Source: Afipia sp. (GTDB lineage: Bacteria; Pseudomonadota; Alphaproteobacteria; Rhizobiales; Xanthobacteraceae). From it: a stretch of DNA of 64,000 nt. How positions within the stretch are numbered: position 1 is the stretch's first letter; the number at the start of each line of letters is the position of its first letter. This document shows, piece after piece, positions 18,070 to 27,281 of this stretch. Location of the stretch: positions 930,001 through 994,000 of the forward strand of contig JANQAK010000003.1 in NCBI GenBank assembly GCA_024707075.1, in the 5' to 3' direction. Under the pieces are notes generated by a model. It was not told where the DNA came from. It saw only the letters and a program-made list of their open reading frames with translations, and made no database searches. The position numbers and the translations under genes are program-made.

Positions 18070-18109
18070 GCATGATCTTTCCAAAAGCCGACGCTTTTTG
18101 GGATCATGC
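18070..18109. repeat. GCATGATC palindrome, family I
   Basis: GCATGATC..CCAAAA at the left and TTTTTGG.GATCATGC at the right form one long hairpin upstream of metY. A relative with GGGCATGACC arms lies at 47992-48040. Confidence 0.7.
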
Positions 18110-18170
18110 CCTCGATCTTGCAATCCGGGCTCTTGCGTGAAACATATCCCCGCCAATCCGGGAGAGATCA

Positions 18171-19466
18171 ATGGCAGCGCCAAAACCACCCGCATTCGAT
18201 ACGCTCAGCCTGCATGCGGGCCAGCATCCCGATCCAGTGACCGGCTCGCGCGCTGTTCCGATCCACCAGACGACGTCTTACGTGTTTCAGGATGCAGACC
18301 ATGCCGCGGCGCTGTTCAATCTGGAGCGCGCCGGCCACATCTACACCCGCATTTCCAATCCGACCACGGCGGTGCTGGAAGAACGTCTCGCAGCGCTTGA
18401 GAACGGCGTCGGCGCGGTCTGCACCGCCAGCGGCATGGCGGCGCTGCATCTGGCCATCGCGACCCTGCTCAATGCCGGCGATCACATCGTCGCGTCCGCT
18501 TCGCTCTATGGCGGCAGCATCAACATCCTGACCCATACGCTGCCGCGTTTCGGCATCACCACCACCTTCGTCAAGCCGCGCGACCTTGACGGCATCAAAG
18601 CCGCGATCAGGCCGAACACCAAACTCGTGATCGGCGAGACCATCGGTAATCCCGGCCTCGAAGTGCTGGACATTCCGGCGGTGGCGAAGATCGCCCATGA
18701 CGCGGGCGTTCCGCTGCTGATCGACAATACCTTCGCCACGCCCTATCTCGCGCGCCCGATCGAAATGGGCGCCGACATCGTGATGAACTCGGTCACCAAG
18801 TGGATCGGCGGCCACGGCATCGCGATTGGCGGCGTCATCGTCGACGGCGGGCATTTCGACTGGGAGAAATCCGGCAAATTCCCGACGCTGACCACGCCCT
18901 ATGCCGGTTATCACGGCATCGTCTTTGCCGAGGAATTCGGGCCGCAGGCCTTCATCATGCGCGCCCGCGCCGAGGGCCTGCGCGATTTCGGCGCCTGCAT
19001 CTCGCCGACCAACGCCTTCCAGATCTTGCAGGGCGTCGAGACGCTGCATGTGCGCATGCAGCGCCATGTCGACAACGCCGCCGCCGTGCTGGAATTCCTG
19101 AAGTCCAATAAAGCGGTCGAGTGGGTGCTGCATCCCTCGCTCGACAGCCACCCCGACCATGAGCTTGCAAAGAAGCTGCTGCCGCGCGGCGCGGGCTCGA
19201 TCATCACCTTCGGCATCAAGGGCGGGCGCGACGCCGGACGCAAGTTCATCGAAGCGCTCAAGCTGGTCAGCCACGTCGCCAATGTCGGCGACGCCAAGAC
19301 GCTGGTCATCCATCCCGCCTCCACCACGCATCAGCAGATGAACGCCGAGCAGTTGAAGATCGCGGGCATTGGCGAGGAACTGATCCGCCTGTCCATCGGC
19401 ATCGAGGCCGCCGAGGACATCATCGGCGACCTCGGCCAGGCGCTCCGCTTCTCGCAGAAGGCTTGA
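18171..19466 (+). CDS. metY: O-acetylhomoserine aminocarboxypropyltransferase (sulfhydrylase)
   Basis: 431 residues, the usual length of MetY and longer than MetZ or cystathionine synthase. This PLP enzyme condenses O-acetylhomoserine with sulfide to give homocysteine for methionine synthesis. The N-terminus (FDTLSLHAGQHPDPVTGSRAVPIHQTTSYVF) and the PLP lysine Lys210 in NSVTKWIGGHG are characteristic. GGGAGAG precedes the ATG. I looked for an upstream SAM-responsive riboswitch and saw none. An alpha/beta hydrolase starts 3 bases after the stop, so the two are co-transcribed. Confidence 0.93.
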   Translation: MAAPKPPAFDTLSLHAGQHPDPVTGSRAVPIHQTTSYVFQDADHAAALFNLERAGHIYTRISNPTTAVLEERLAALENGVGAVCTASGMAALHLAIATLLNAGDHIVASASLYGGSINILTHTLPRFGITTTFVKPRDLDGIKAAIRPNTKLVIGETIGNPGLEVLDIPAVAKIAHDAGVPLLIDNTFATPYLARPIEMGADIVMNSVTKWIGGHGIAIGGVIVDGGHFDWEKSGKFPTLTTPYAGYHGIVFAEEFGPQAFIMRARAEGLRDFGACISPTNAFQILQGVETLHVRMQRHVDNAAAVLEFLKSNKAVEWVLHPSLDSHPDHELAKKLLPRGAGSIITFGIKGGRDAGRKFIEALKLVSHVANVGDAKTLVIHPASTTHQQMNAEQLKIAGIGEELIRLSIGIEAAEDIIGDLGQALRFSQKA

Positions 19467-19469
19467 GAC

Positions 19470-20267
19470 ATGATCCTGAACGTGGACGGTGTTGAAATTT
19501 TTGCGACCACGGGCGGCAAGGACGTCGATCCGAAACTGCCGCTGGTGGTGTTCCTGCACGGCGCGGGTTTCGATCACTCGATGTGGGCGCTGTTCAGCCG
19601 GTGGTTCTCCCATCACGGCTATAGCGTGCTTGCGCCTGATCTCCCCGGACACGGCAAGTCGAAAGGCGCGCTGATCCCGTCGATCTCCGGCATGGCGGAT
19701 TGGGTGACGCGCCTGATCGCAGCGGCGGGTGCGACCAAGGCCGGTTTGGTCGGCCATTCGATGGGCTCCCTCATCGCGCTCGATACCGCCGCGCGTTATC
19801 CCGACAAGGTGTCGGCGCTGTCATTGATCGGCGTCGGCTGCGCGATGCCGGTGTCGCCCGATCTGCTCAACGCGGCGAAGGACAACGACCACGACGCCAT
19901 CGACATGGTGTCGATCTGGGGTTTCGGCTTCAACGCGACGCTTGGCGGCTCGCAGGCGCCGGGTCTTTGGATGCTCGGCGGCGGCCAGCGCGTGCTGGAG
20001 CGCGACGCGCCGGGCGTGCTGTTCAACGATCTCGCCGCGTGCAACGATTACAAGGACGCGCTCGGCGCTGCTGCAAAGGTGACCGCGCCGACGACGCTCA
20101 TCCTCGGCGAGCGCGACATGATGACACCGTTGAAATCCGGCAAGCAGCTCGCCGCTGCGATTGCGGGTTCAACGCAGGTGGTGTTGCCGGGCGCGGGACA
20201 CATGCTGACGGCCGAACGGCCTGATGATGTGCTGGCAGCGCTGGTGACGGCGAACGCGCAGAAATAG
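19470..20267 (+). CDS. Alpha/beta-fold hydrolase
   Basis: 265 residues with the alpha/beta-hydrolase layout: oxyanion FLHGAGFDHS near 28-36, nucleophile Ser97 in GHSMG, acid in GERDMMTP and histidine in GAGHML near the end. It is too short and lacks the acyltransferase features expected of a MetX homoserine acetyltransferase, although it follows metY directly. Substrate unknown; a role in ester or lactone hydrolysis is the family default. Confidence 0.88.
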   Translation: MILNVDGVEIFATTGGKDVDPKLPLVVFLHGAGFDHSMWALFSRWFSHHGYSVLAPDLPGHGKSKGALIPSISGMADWVTRLIAAAGATKAGLVGHSMGSLIALDTAARYPDKVSALSLIGVGCAMPVSPDLLNAAKDNDHDAIDMVSIWGFGFNATLGGSQAPGLWMLGGGQRVLERDAPGVLFNDLAACNDYKDALGAAAKVTAPTTLILGERDMMTPLKSGKQLAAAIAGSTQVVLPGAGHMLTAERPDDVLAALVTANAQK

Positions 20268-20281
20268 CCTGCATAGTCACT

Positions 20282-20371
20282 CGTCATTGCGAGGGGCACT
20301 TGCGACGAAACAATCCAGTCTTCACTTGCGTGAACAATTTTCTGGATTACTTCGCTTCGCTCGCAGTGACG
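20282..20371. repeat. Intergenic palindrome, family C
   Basis: CGTCATTGCGAGG .. GCGACGAAACAATCCAG paired with CTGGATTACTTCGC .. CTCGCAGTGACGG. Relatives at 29436 and 59158. Confidence 0.8.
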
Positions 20372-20380
20372 GAGACACGT

Positions 20381-20485
20381 CGTCCCGGCGCAGGCCGGGA
20401 CCCATCATCCCTTGCGAAGAGATGCCCAATCATCTCGTCCTGATGTGAGTACGGTGGTTATGGGTCCCGGCCTGCGCCGGGACGA
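20381..20485. repeat. Intergenic palindrome, family D
   Basis: CGTCCCGGCGCAGGCCGGGACCCAT paired with ATGGGTCCCGGCCTGCGCCGGGACG over about 50 bases of spacer. Lies between convergent genes and behind a family C element. Relatives at 42501, 49397 and 54666. Confidence 0.85.
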
Positions 20486-20538
20486 CCTTGAATAAAATTC
20501 CGCACGAATGTCTTCGCCCGGATGACAAAACTAGAACA

Positions 20539-21246
20539 TCACATCCCGAGATAAATCCGCCGCACTTCCGGATTGGACTTGATGTCGGCCGCCGGGCCGC
20601 TCATCACCACTTTGCCGGTTTGCAGCACATAGGCGCGGTCGGAAATTTCGAGGCTTTCCGACAGCCGCTGCTCGACCAAGAGAATGGTGACGCCGTTGTC
20701 GCGGATCTGCTGAACCGCCGCGAAGATTTCATCGACCAGTTTCGGCATGATGCCCTGCGACGGCTCATCGAGCATCAGCAGTCGCGGGCGCGTCATCAGC
20801 GCGCGGGCGATCGCCAGCATCTGCTGCTCACCGCCGGACAATGTCGCGGCGCGCTGCGACAGCCGCTCTTCGAGGCGCGGAAACAGCTTGAAGACGAAAT
20901 CCAGCGGGCCGTCGCGGTCCGGGCTGCCGCGATGCAGGTAGCTGCCGAGCCGCAGGTTGTCGGCGACGCTGAGGCGCGGAAACAGCCGCTTGTTCTCCGG
21001 TACGTAAGCCAGCCCGCGCGCGGTGACGAGATGCGCGGGGATGGTGTCGATCCGCTCGCCGATGAAATTGACCGTTCCGGATTTCGCCTTTTCCATCCCT
21101 GCGATGGTTTTCAGCAGCGTCGATTTGCCCGCGCCGTTGGCGCCGGCTACGGTGACGATCTCGCCGGAAGCGACGTTGATCGAGATATCCGAGATCGCGA
21201 TCAGGCCGCGATAGGCGGTGGTGAGATTGGCGACGTCAAGCAGCAC
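20539..21246 (-). CDS. Liv-type ABC transporter ATP-binding protein (LivF-like)
   Basis: 235 residues. Walker A GANGAGKST, signature LSGGEQQMLAIARAL and Walker B LLMLDEPSQG are intact. Length and the ending ..EVRRIYLGM are typical of LivF. It forms with the LivG-like protein the cytoplasmic ATPase pair of a branched-chain-amino-acid-type importer. Its start overlaps the LivG-like gene by 11 bases; last gene of the leftward operon. Confidence 0.93.
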   Translation of the reverse strand: MLLDVANLTTAYRGLIAISDISINVASGEIVTVAGANGAGKSTLLKTIAGMEKAKSGTVNFIGERIDTIPAHLVTARGLAYVPENKRLFPRLSVADNLRLGSYLHRGSPDRDGPLDFVFKLFPRLEERLSQRAATLSGGEQQMLAIARALMTRPRLLMLDEPSQGIMPKLVDEIFAAVQQIRDNGVTILLVEQRLSESLEISDRAYVLQTGKVVMSGPAADIKSNPEVRRIYLGM

Positions 21247-21970
21247 GGTGACGGTCCCCCAAATAGGCGGCGATCACCTTTTCGTCGCGCACCACCTCTT
21301 TCGGCAGCCCCTCCGCCAGCACCTTTCCGAGATGCAGCACCACGGCGCGGTCTACCAGCGGCATCACCACTTCCATCACATGCTCGACCATCACAATGGT
21401 GACGCCGGTCTCCCTCACCTTGCGGATGAGATCGACACCCGCCGCCGCCTCGCTTGGCGTCAGCCCGGTCAGAACTTCGTCGAGCAGCAGCAGCTTCGGT
21501 TCGGTGGCGAGCGCGCGTGCAACTTCAAGGCGGCGCTTCTGCGGCGGCGTGAGATCGGCGGCAGAGGCATCGGCATAGGCCGCGAGCCCGACATAGTCGA
21601 GCACGTCGAGCGCCTTCGCCCGCGCCTGCAACACGCCCGGATAGCGCACGAAGGCACCGACGGTGACGTTCTCCACCACCGACATGGAATCGAACGAGCG
21701 CGGCACCTGATAGGTGCGCGCTATGCCGAGCTGGCAGCGCTTCGCGGCTGGCAACGGCGTGATGTCGAGCCCGTCGAACTCGATGACGCCGAAGGACACC
21801 GGAAACGCGCCCGCGATCAGGTTGAACAGCGTCGATTTTCCCGCGCCGTTCGGACCAATGAGTCCGAGGATTTCGCCGCGTTTCACATCGAGATCGATGG
21901 AGTCATTCGCGACCAGCCCGTCGAAACGGCGCGTCACGCTGCGGCAGGTAACAAGCGGCTTGTCGGTCAT
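21236..21970 (-). CDS. Liv-type ABC transporter ATP-binding protein (LivG-like)
   Basis: 244 residues. Walker A GPNGAGKST at about 38-46, Walker B LLLLDEVLTGL, and the LivG-type segment IGLIGPNGAGKSTLFNLIAG. The usual LSGGQ signature is replaced by ADLTPPQKRRLEVARAL, an accepted variant in this group. ATGA overlap with the upstream permease gene indicates translational coupling. Confidence 0.93.
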   Translation of the reverse strand: MTDKPLVTCRSVTRRFDGLVANDSIDLDVKRGEILGLIGPNGAGKSTLFNLIAGAFPVSFGVIEFDGLDITPLPAAKRCQLGIARTYQVPRSFDSMSVVENVTVGAFVRYPGVLQARAKALDVLDYVGLAAYADASAADLTPPQKRRLEVARALATEPKLLLLDEVLTGLTPSEAAAGVDLIRKVRETGVTIVMVEHVMEVVMPLVDRAVVLHLGKVLAEGLPKEVVRDEKVIAAYLGDRHRAA

Positions 21971-22980
21971 GTCGCCGCCCCGCGCGACGCCGCCGGCGGC
22001 TTGATGATGCTGAGGATGCCTTCCGGCCGCGTCAGCGACACGATCATGATGAGGCCGCCATAGATCACGAGATCGAGACCCGAGCCGGCGCCGCCCAGAT
22101 AGGAGCGCGTCAATTCAGCGAGCGGAATCAGGATCAGCGCGCCGATGGCCGGCCCCCACAGCGAGCCGACGCCGCCCAGCACCGCGGGCAGCGCCATCAG
22201 CAGCGAGAAGCGGAAGTGCATCACACTGTCGGGGTCGATATAGGATACGAAGGCCGCGTAGAAGCCGCCGCCGACGGCGGTGAAAAATGCCGAGATCGCC
22301 GCCGCCGCCATCTTGGAATGGAAGATCGTAACGCCGAGGCTTTCCGCCGCCTCCGCGTTGTCCTTCACCGCGCGCCACCAGTAGCCCCACTTCGATTCGA
22401 CGATGGCGAAGGTAACCAGCCAGGTGACGGCGAACAGGCCGAGGGCGAAGTAGAAATACGGTGCCTTGTCGCGAGCGAACTGCAAGGTCCACCACGAATC
22501 CGGCGTGAACGGCCACTGGATGCCGAGCGCAGCACCCGCATAGTCCCAGTTGTGGAATAGCAGCAGGCCGATTTCCGCGATGACGATGGTGGCGATGGAG
22601 AAGTAATGCCCCTTGAGCCGAAAGCTCGGATAGCCGAGCGCCAGCGCAATCAGCGCCGCGATGACGCCGCCCGCGAGCAGCCCGCCCCATGGCGTGATGC
22701 CGAACTTCACGTACAAAAGGCTGGTCGCATAAGCGCCGATCCCGAAATACAGCGCATGCCCCAGCGACACCTGTCCGCAATAACCGCCGAGCAGATTCCA
22801 GCTTTGCGACAGTGCCGCGAACAAAAGTGTCAGAATCAGTACATTCATCAGATACACGTCCGACACCACACGCGGCACCAGCGCGATCAGCGCAAAGACG
22901 ACAACCGCGACGATGAGCTGACGCCGCCGGCTGGCGACGAAGGACGTCATGGATGAGGCCGCGGCGCTCTGGGTCATCAC
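21967..22980 (-). CDS. Liv-type ABC transporter permease (LivM-like)
   Basis: 337 residues, very hydrophobic, with about nine or ten transmembrane segments and the family landmarks GGYCGQVSLGHALYFGIGAY and the late GGVGSLWGPAIGALILIPL. The first 25 residues are Ser- and Ala-rich with several Met before the first helix. Overlaps both neighbours by four bases (ATGA), as expected in a compact liv operon. Confidence 0.92.
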   Translation of the reverse strand: MMTQSAAASSMTSFVASRRRQLIVAVVVFALIALVPRVVSDVYLMNVLILTLLFAALSQSWNLLGGYCGQVSLGHALYFGIGAYATSLLYVKFGITPWGGLLAGGVIAALIALALGYPSFRLKGHYFSIATIVIAEIGLLLFHNWDYAGAALGIQWPFTPDSWWTLQFARDKAPYFYFALGLFAVTWLVTFAIVESKWGYWWRAVKDNAEAAESLGVTIFHSKMAAAAISAFFTAVGGGFYAAFVSYIDPDSVMHFRFSLLMALPAVLGGVGSLWGPAIGALILIPLAELTRSYLGGAGSGLDLVIYGGLIMIVSLTRPEGILSIIKPPAASRGAAT

Positions 22981-23855
22981 AGCCTCCCGAACAGGCCGCT
23001 CGGCCTGATGAACAGCACCAGCAGATAGAGCGAGTACACGCCGACGGATTTGAGCGACGCCGGCAGGATCAGCGTGGTGAGCGCCTCAACCAGCCCTACG
23101 ATCACGCCCGCAACCAGCGCGCCAAAGATGCTGCCGAAGCCGCCGAGCGCCACGGTGACGTAAGCGATCAGCGCGAAGGTGCTGCCGACCTGCGGATGGA
23201 TGTAATAGAAAATCGCCAGAACCGCGCCCGCGATCCCGACCAGCGCCGCGCCCAGTCCCCACCCCAGCGCGAACACACGGTTGCGGTCGATGCCGACCAG
23301 CGCCACCGCACCCTGATCCTCGCGCGTGGCTTCCAGCGCCTTGCCGAAATCGGTGCGCGTGATCAGCCAGTAGAGTCCGGCGAACACCGCCAACGACACC
23401 GCGCCGCCGAAAATCTGCGGCCACGGAAGGAACACGCCGCCGAGATTGAGCGTCTTGCCGCCGAGCCATGTGTTGGCGATGTTGCGGTAATCCGGCGTGA
23501 AGAAATACTGCGCGAGGCCCTGGATCAGCAACGCAAGGCCGAAAGTCGCGAAGATCTGCACCATGCCGGGATTGGCCTTGGCGCGCATCGCGTAGCGGAT
23601 GATGCCGGCATAGACCGACACGCCCAGCACGAACATCAGCGCCACCACCAGCGGCGCCAGCACCACCGGATCGAGCGCGGTCGCAAACACCAGCCCGAAG
23701 GTGGCGTACATCGCCAGCATCAGGAACTCGCCGTGAGCGAAGTTCACCACGTCCATCAGGCCGAAGATCAGCGACAGGCCGACCGCGATCAGCGCATAGA
23801 TCAGCCCCATCAAGAGGCCGCTGGCAATCACCTGAAGAAAGGCCTGTGTTGTCAC
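22977..23855 (-). CDS. Liv-type ABC transporter permease (LivH-like)
   Basis: 292 residues, about eight transmembrane segments, with GLIYALIAVGLSLIFGLMDVVNFAHGEF at 17-44 as the clear LivH hallmark and GGFGSIFGALVAGVIVG near 230-250. Upstream, a repeat cluster of about 165 bp separates it from the binding-protein gene on the same strand. Confidence 0.93.
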   Translation of the reverse strand: MTTQAFLQVIASGLLMGLIYALIAVGLSLIFGLMDVVNFAHGEFLMLAMYATFGLVFATALDPVVLAPLVVALMFVLGVSVYAGIIRYAMRAKANPGMVQIFATFGLALLIQGLAQYFFTPDYRNIANTWLGGKTLNLGGVFLPWPQIFGGAVSLAVFAGLYWLITRTDFGKALEATREDQGAVALVGIDRNRVFALGWGLGAALVGIAGAVLAIFYYIHPQVGSTFALIAYVTVALGGFGSIFGALVAGVIVGLVEALTTLILPASLKSVGVYSLYLLVLFIRPSGLFGRL

Positions 23856-23891
23856 TCTGATGATTTCCGAAAAATGGATGCTTCTCTTTTC

Positions 23892-24057
23892 ACCTCTCCC
23901 CGCCCGCGGGGAGAGGTCGGATCACATCGCTGGCAAGTTTACGCAGCCGGCGTAAACTTGGCTGCGGGTGATCCGGGCGAGGGGCAATCCGACGCCATCA
24001 AAAACATAAAGGCCCCGTCACCCCGACCCTCTCCCGCAAGAGCGGGGCGAGGGAGTT
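23892..24057. repeat. Composite hairpin cluster, family H with nested hairpin
   Basis: ACCTCTCCCCG-ccc-GCGGGGAGAGGT (23892-23917), then CAAGTTTACG-cagccgg-CGTAAACTTG (23934-23960), then CCCTCTCCCGCAAGAGCGGGGCGAGGG near 24026-24053. It fills the gap between the binding-protein gene and the permease gene. Related simple copies lie at 55941 and 59015. Confidence 0.8.
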
Positions 24058-24060
24058 TAC

Positions 24061-25311
24061 TCACCCGTTCATCGGCCATTTCGGCTCGGCGATCGCGGCC
24101 TGATCCGGATAGACGGTGATGAACTTGCCGCCGAGGTACTGCAACAGCACCGGATCGGCATCATCGTTCTGCCCTTCGGCCGTGAACTTGATGCGCTTCC
24201 ACGGCATGATGGTCTTCTCGCCGGGCGTATCGGTGGCCGCCAGCGCCGCGCGGATCTTCTCGCCGTCGGTGGACTTGGCACGATCGATGGCGTCGGCCAG
24301 AACCAGCACCGCCGTCAATTGCCGCGAGGTGTTGTCGTTGAGGTCGCGATTGGCGCGGGCCTTGAACATGTCGTTGACCTTGCCGACCGACGGCCGCTTG
24401 GCCGCGAGATCGAGCGAGAAGCTGGCGCGCGAGATCATGCCGTTGAGCTTGTCACCCACCGCATCGAACGTCGCCTTGTCGGAGAAGCCCGCGGCCTGCG
24501 CCAGGATGTTGTTCGGCTTGTAGCCGAGTTCATCCATCGTCTTCATCAGGAGAATGGCGTCGGTGGTGTAGCTCGACGGCAGCAGCACGTCCGGATTGGC
24601 GCTCTTGATCTGCTGCACCTCGGAGGTCAGCGATGGCGACGAGGCGCGATACTTGATGTCAACCGCGACCTTGTAGCCGCGATCGGCGGCAAGCTTGCGC
24701 TGCACGTTGGACGAGTCGGTGCCGAAGATAGTGTCCTCAAAGAACAGCCCGACGCTGTCGATCTTCTTGCCCTTCTTCTTCAGCGCATCCATGAACTCGA
24801 ACATGGCGAGCGAGAACATCTCGTCATGGGCGGCGGGACGGAAGAAGAACTTCAGGCCGCGGCGATGCAGGCTCGGCGACGAGGAGTCGGCGGCGACATA
24901 GGGAATGCCGTAGCGCTCGCACGAGGCGCTGACGGTGGCGGAGACCGACGAATGGAATGCGCCGCAAATGGCGACGACCTTGTCCTGTGTAATGAGGCGC
25001 TCGGCTTCGGCGCGGCCCTTCTGCGGATCGCCCTGATGGTCGGCGAACACCAGCTTGATCTTGGCGCCGCCGAGGCCCGCGAGACCCGCATTCTTCGCGG
25101 TCGGCAGATCGAGATCATAGGACGCGTTGACGATGTCGGCGGCGGTTTCCAGCGCGTGGCGCGCATCGGCGCCGATCTGCGCCGTCGGCCCGGTCAGCGG
25201 CCAGATGCAGCCGATCAGGATTTCGCCGCCCGCCTGCGCGAACGCGCGCGTTCCGACAGTTCCGGCAAGGGACAGGGCAACACCGGACAACAATACTTCG
25301 CGGCGATTCAT
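24061..25311 (-). CDS. Liv-type ABC transporter substrate-binding protein
   Basis: 416 residues from the ATG at 25311, which has GGAG eight bases upstream; the frame extends further but without a site. The N-terminus MNRREVLLSG.. GTRAFAQ is a Tat-like signal peptide. The mature part begins EILIGCIWPLTGPTAQIGADARHALE, typical of the HAAT family of amino-acid-type binding proteins. It lies between a DUF1445 gene and the four membrane/ATPase genes, all leftward, and therefore completes this importer. Ligand unknown. Confidence 0.92.
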   Translation of the reverse strand: MNRREVLLSGVALSLAGTVGTRAFAQAGGEILIGCIWPLTGPTAQIGADARHALETAADIVNASYDLDLPTAKNAGLAGLGGAKIKLVFADHQGDPQKGRAEAERLITQDKVVAICGAFHSSVSATVSASCERYGIPYVAADSSSPSLHRRGLKFFFRPAAHDEMFSLAMFEFMDALKKKGKKIDSVGLFFEDTIFGTDSSNVQRKLAADRGYKVAVDIKYRASSPSLTSEVQQIKSANPDVLLPSSYTTDAILLMKTMDELGYKPNNILAQAAGFSDKATFDAVGDKLNGMISRASFSLDLAAKRPSVGKVNDMFKARANRDLNDNTSRQLTAVLVLADAIDRAKSTDGEKIRAALAATDTPGEKTIMPWKRIKFTAEGQNDDADPVLLQYLGGKFITVYPDQAAIAEPKWPMNG

Positions 25312-25376
25312 CGACGATACTCCTGTTTGTTTCACAAAGGCTTTGCGGCGGGTTTGGCAGATTTCACTGACGAAAT

Positions 25377-26219
25377 TCACTGGATCGAGAATTCGGAATT
25401 GCGGACATCCGTCACCAGCATGAGGCCCGGCGCATGGGTGATCGCGAAGTCAGGCCGCGATTGCAGGATGACCGATTGCGGTGTCACTCCGCACGCCCAA
25501 AATACCGGCACTTCATCAGGCTGAATGCTCACGGCGTCGCCATAGTCGGGCTTCGCAATATCCTTGATGCCGATCAGTTCCGGCTTGCCGAAATGCACCG
25601 GCGCGCCATGCACCGCCGGAAACCGCGTCGTGATTTGAATCGCGCGGATCGCATCCGCCGGCTTGAACGGCCGCATCGACACCACCATCGGCCCGGCGAA
25701 CGGGCCGGCCGACGCGCAGGGAATGCTGGTGCGATACATCGGGACGTTGCGCCCCTCTTCGATGTGGCGGATTTTCAGGCCGTCGGCGATCAGCGCCTCT
25801 TCAAACGAGAACGAACAGCCGATGACGAACGCGACCAGATCGTCGCGCCATTGCGCCATGATGTCGGTGGGTTCTTCCACGAGCTTGCCATCGCGCCAAA
25901 CCCGGTAGCGCGGCAGATCGGTGCGGATGTCGAGATCGATGCCGAGCGCGGGAATGCGCGGATCTCCGACTTCGGACATACCGATGATGGGGCATGGCTT
26001 GGGATTGAGCTGGCAGAAGCGGTGAAACGCCGACGCCAGCTTGTCCGGAAGAATGGCGAGATTGCCCTGAACGAAACCCGGCGCGACGCCTGCCGTCACG
26101 CCGACCTTGCCGGACCGGTAGGCCAACCGCGCATCCCGGCCCGGGAGCGCCGGGGCAGCGCCTTGTGGGCTCGAAGAACTTGGTGCGGCTGGAAGGACCT
26201 GCGCGGTCGCCGAAAGCAT
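25377..26219 (-). CDS. Putative hydro-lyase (DUF1445, D-glutamate-cyclase-like)
   Basis: 280 residues. The start at 26219 has GGAG upstream. Family landmarks: [72 protein letters not shown] and the C-terminal [18 protein letters not shown]. Characterised relatives include a D-glutamate cyclase; bacterial members are annotated as hydro-lyases of uncertain substrate. First gene of the importer operon and divergent from a LysR gene, so it probably acts on the imported compound. Confidence 0.88.
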   Translation of the reverse strand: MLSATAQVLPAAPSSSSPQGAAPALPGRDARLAYRSGKVGVTAGVAPGFVQGNLAILPDKLASAFHRFCQLNPKPCPIIGMSEVGDPRIPALGIDLDIRTDLPRYRVWRDGKLVEEPTDIMAQWRDDLVAFVIGCSFSFEEALIADGLKIRHIEEGRNVPMYRTSIPCASAGPFAGPMVVSMRPFKPADAIRAIQITTRFPAVHGAPVHFGKPELIGIKDIAKPDYGDAVSIQPDEVPVFWACGVTPQSVILQSRPDFAITHAPGLMLVTDVRNSEFSIQ

Positions 26220-26284
26220 AAGACCACTCCGTTTCTCTCGCAAAAGAGTGGATCATTGCAGTATCATAAAGTCCAGTCGTGTTT

Positions 26285-26304
26285 TCTTATCAAAAACGAT
26301 AAGA
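26285..26304. promoter_or_regulatory. Candidate LysR operator
   Basis: TCTTATC-aaaaac-GATAAGA, 7-bp perfect arms, in the 114-bp region between the divergent DUF1445 and LysR genes. It fits the ATC..GAT dyad symmetry of LysR sites and probably controls both directions. Confidence 0.5.
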
Positions 26305-26333
26305 TGAACTAATCAATTGCGGGATAAACAGGC

Positions 26334-27281
26334 ATGGTCGATTTCAAGTCAATCGAGACATTTCTCTGGGTGGTGACGCTCGGCAGCTTCGGCGGCGCGG
26401 CGCGCAAGCTCAACACCACGCAGCCCGCGATCTCGCAGCGCATCGCCCAGCTTGAATCGGAACTGGGTGTGAAGCTGTTGCAGCGTGACAGCCGCAACGT
26501 GACGCCGACGCCGAGCGGACGGCAGATGATGCAATACGCCGAGAAGCTGATCGGCCTGCGTTCGGAAATGCTGGCCGCGGTGATGGACCGCTCCGCGATG
26601 CGCGGCGTGCTGCGCCTCGGCGTGTCGGAAACCATCGTGCACACCTGGCTGCCGCAGTTGATCGAACAGGTCGCCAACGCGCATCCCAATCTGTCGCTGG
26701 AAGTCGAAGTCGACATCACGCCGAACCTGCGCGCGCGGCTGCTGTCGCAGGAAATCGATCTTGCCTTCTGCCTCGGCCCGTGGTCGGCTTCAAACGTGCG
26801 CAACCGCGTGCTGTGCGACTATCCGATCTCGTTCGTCGCCAGTCCGTCGCTGGCCCTGCGCAACGTCGTGCTCACGGCCCACGATCTCGCGCGCTACGCG
26901 ATCATCACCTTCCCGCGCAAGACGCAGCCTTATGAAATCGTGCGCTCGCTGTTCAACCGGCCCGACCTGCCGGCGATCCGGCTGCATGCCAGCGCGTCGC
27001 TGGCGACCGTGATCCGGATGGCGACCGACGGCATCGGGGTTGCGGTGATCCCGACCGCGATCGTGGAGCGCGAACTGGCGGAAGGGCAACTCAATCTTCT
27101 CAGCACCAACCTGCAAGTGCCGGCCCTGACATTCTCCGCAAGCTGGCTGGCCTCGCCGGATACACTGGCGGCCGAACTGGTCGCCGACCTTGCCGTCAAG
27201 CTCGCGCAGGGCGAAGCCCCGGCGGCGCGGCGCGTCAATGCCGCGACGGCGGATCGTCCGGAATCTCGAGTGCTTCTGTAA
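26334..27281 (+). CDS. LysR-family transcriptional regulator
   Basis: 315 residues. Helix-turn-helix at residues about 4-60 (MVDFKSIETFLWVVTLGSFGGAARKLNTTQPAISQRIAQLE) and an effector domain from about 90 (GVLRLGVSETIVHTWLPQLIEQ). Divergent from the hydro-lyase/Liv importer operon, so it most likely senses the imported substrate or a product and controls that operon. Its last 47 bases overlap the 3' end of the convergent DUF6894 gene. Confidence 0.9.
   Translation: MVDFKSIETFLWVVTLGSFGGAARKLNTTQPAISQRIAQLESELGVKLLQRDSRNVTPTPSGRQMMQYAEKLIGLRSEMLAAVMDRSAMRGVLRLGVSETIVHTWLPQLIEQVANAHPNLSLEVEVDITPNLRARLLSQEIDLAFCLGPWSASNVRNRVLCDYPISFVASPSLALRNVVLTAHDLARYAIITFPRKTQPYEIVRSLFNRPDLPAIRLHASASLATVIRMATDGIGVAVIPTAIVERELAEGQLNLLSTNLQVPALTFSASWLASPDTLAAELVADLAVKLAQGEAPAARRVNAATADRPESRVLL

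Noticed and set aside
18047..18170. SAM-responsive riboswitch upstream of metY
   Set aside because: The region holds a repeat-type hairpin and an ordinary leader; I could not fit the SAM-II or SAM-I core.
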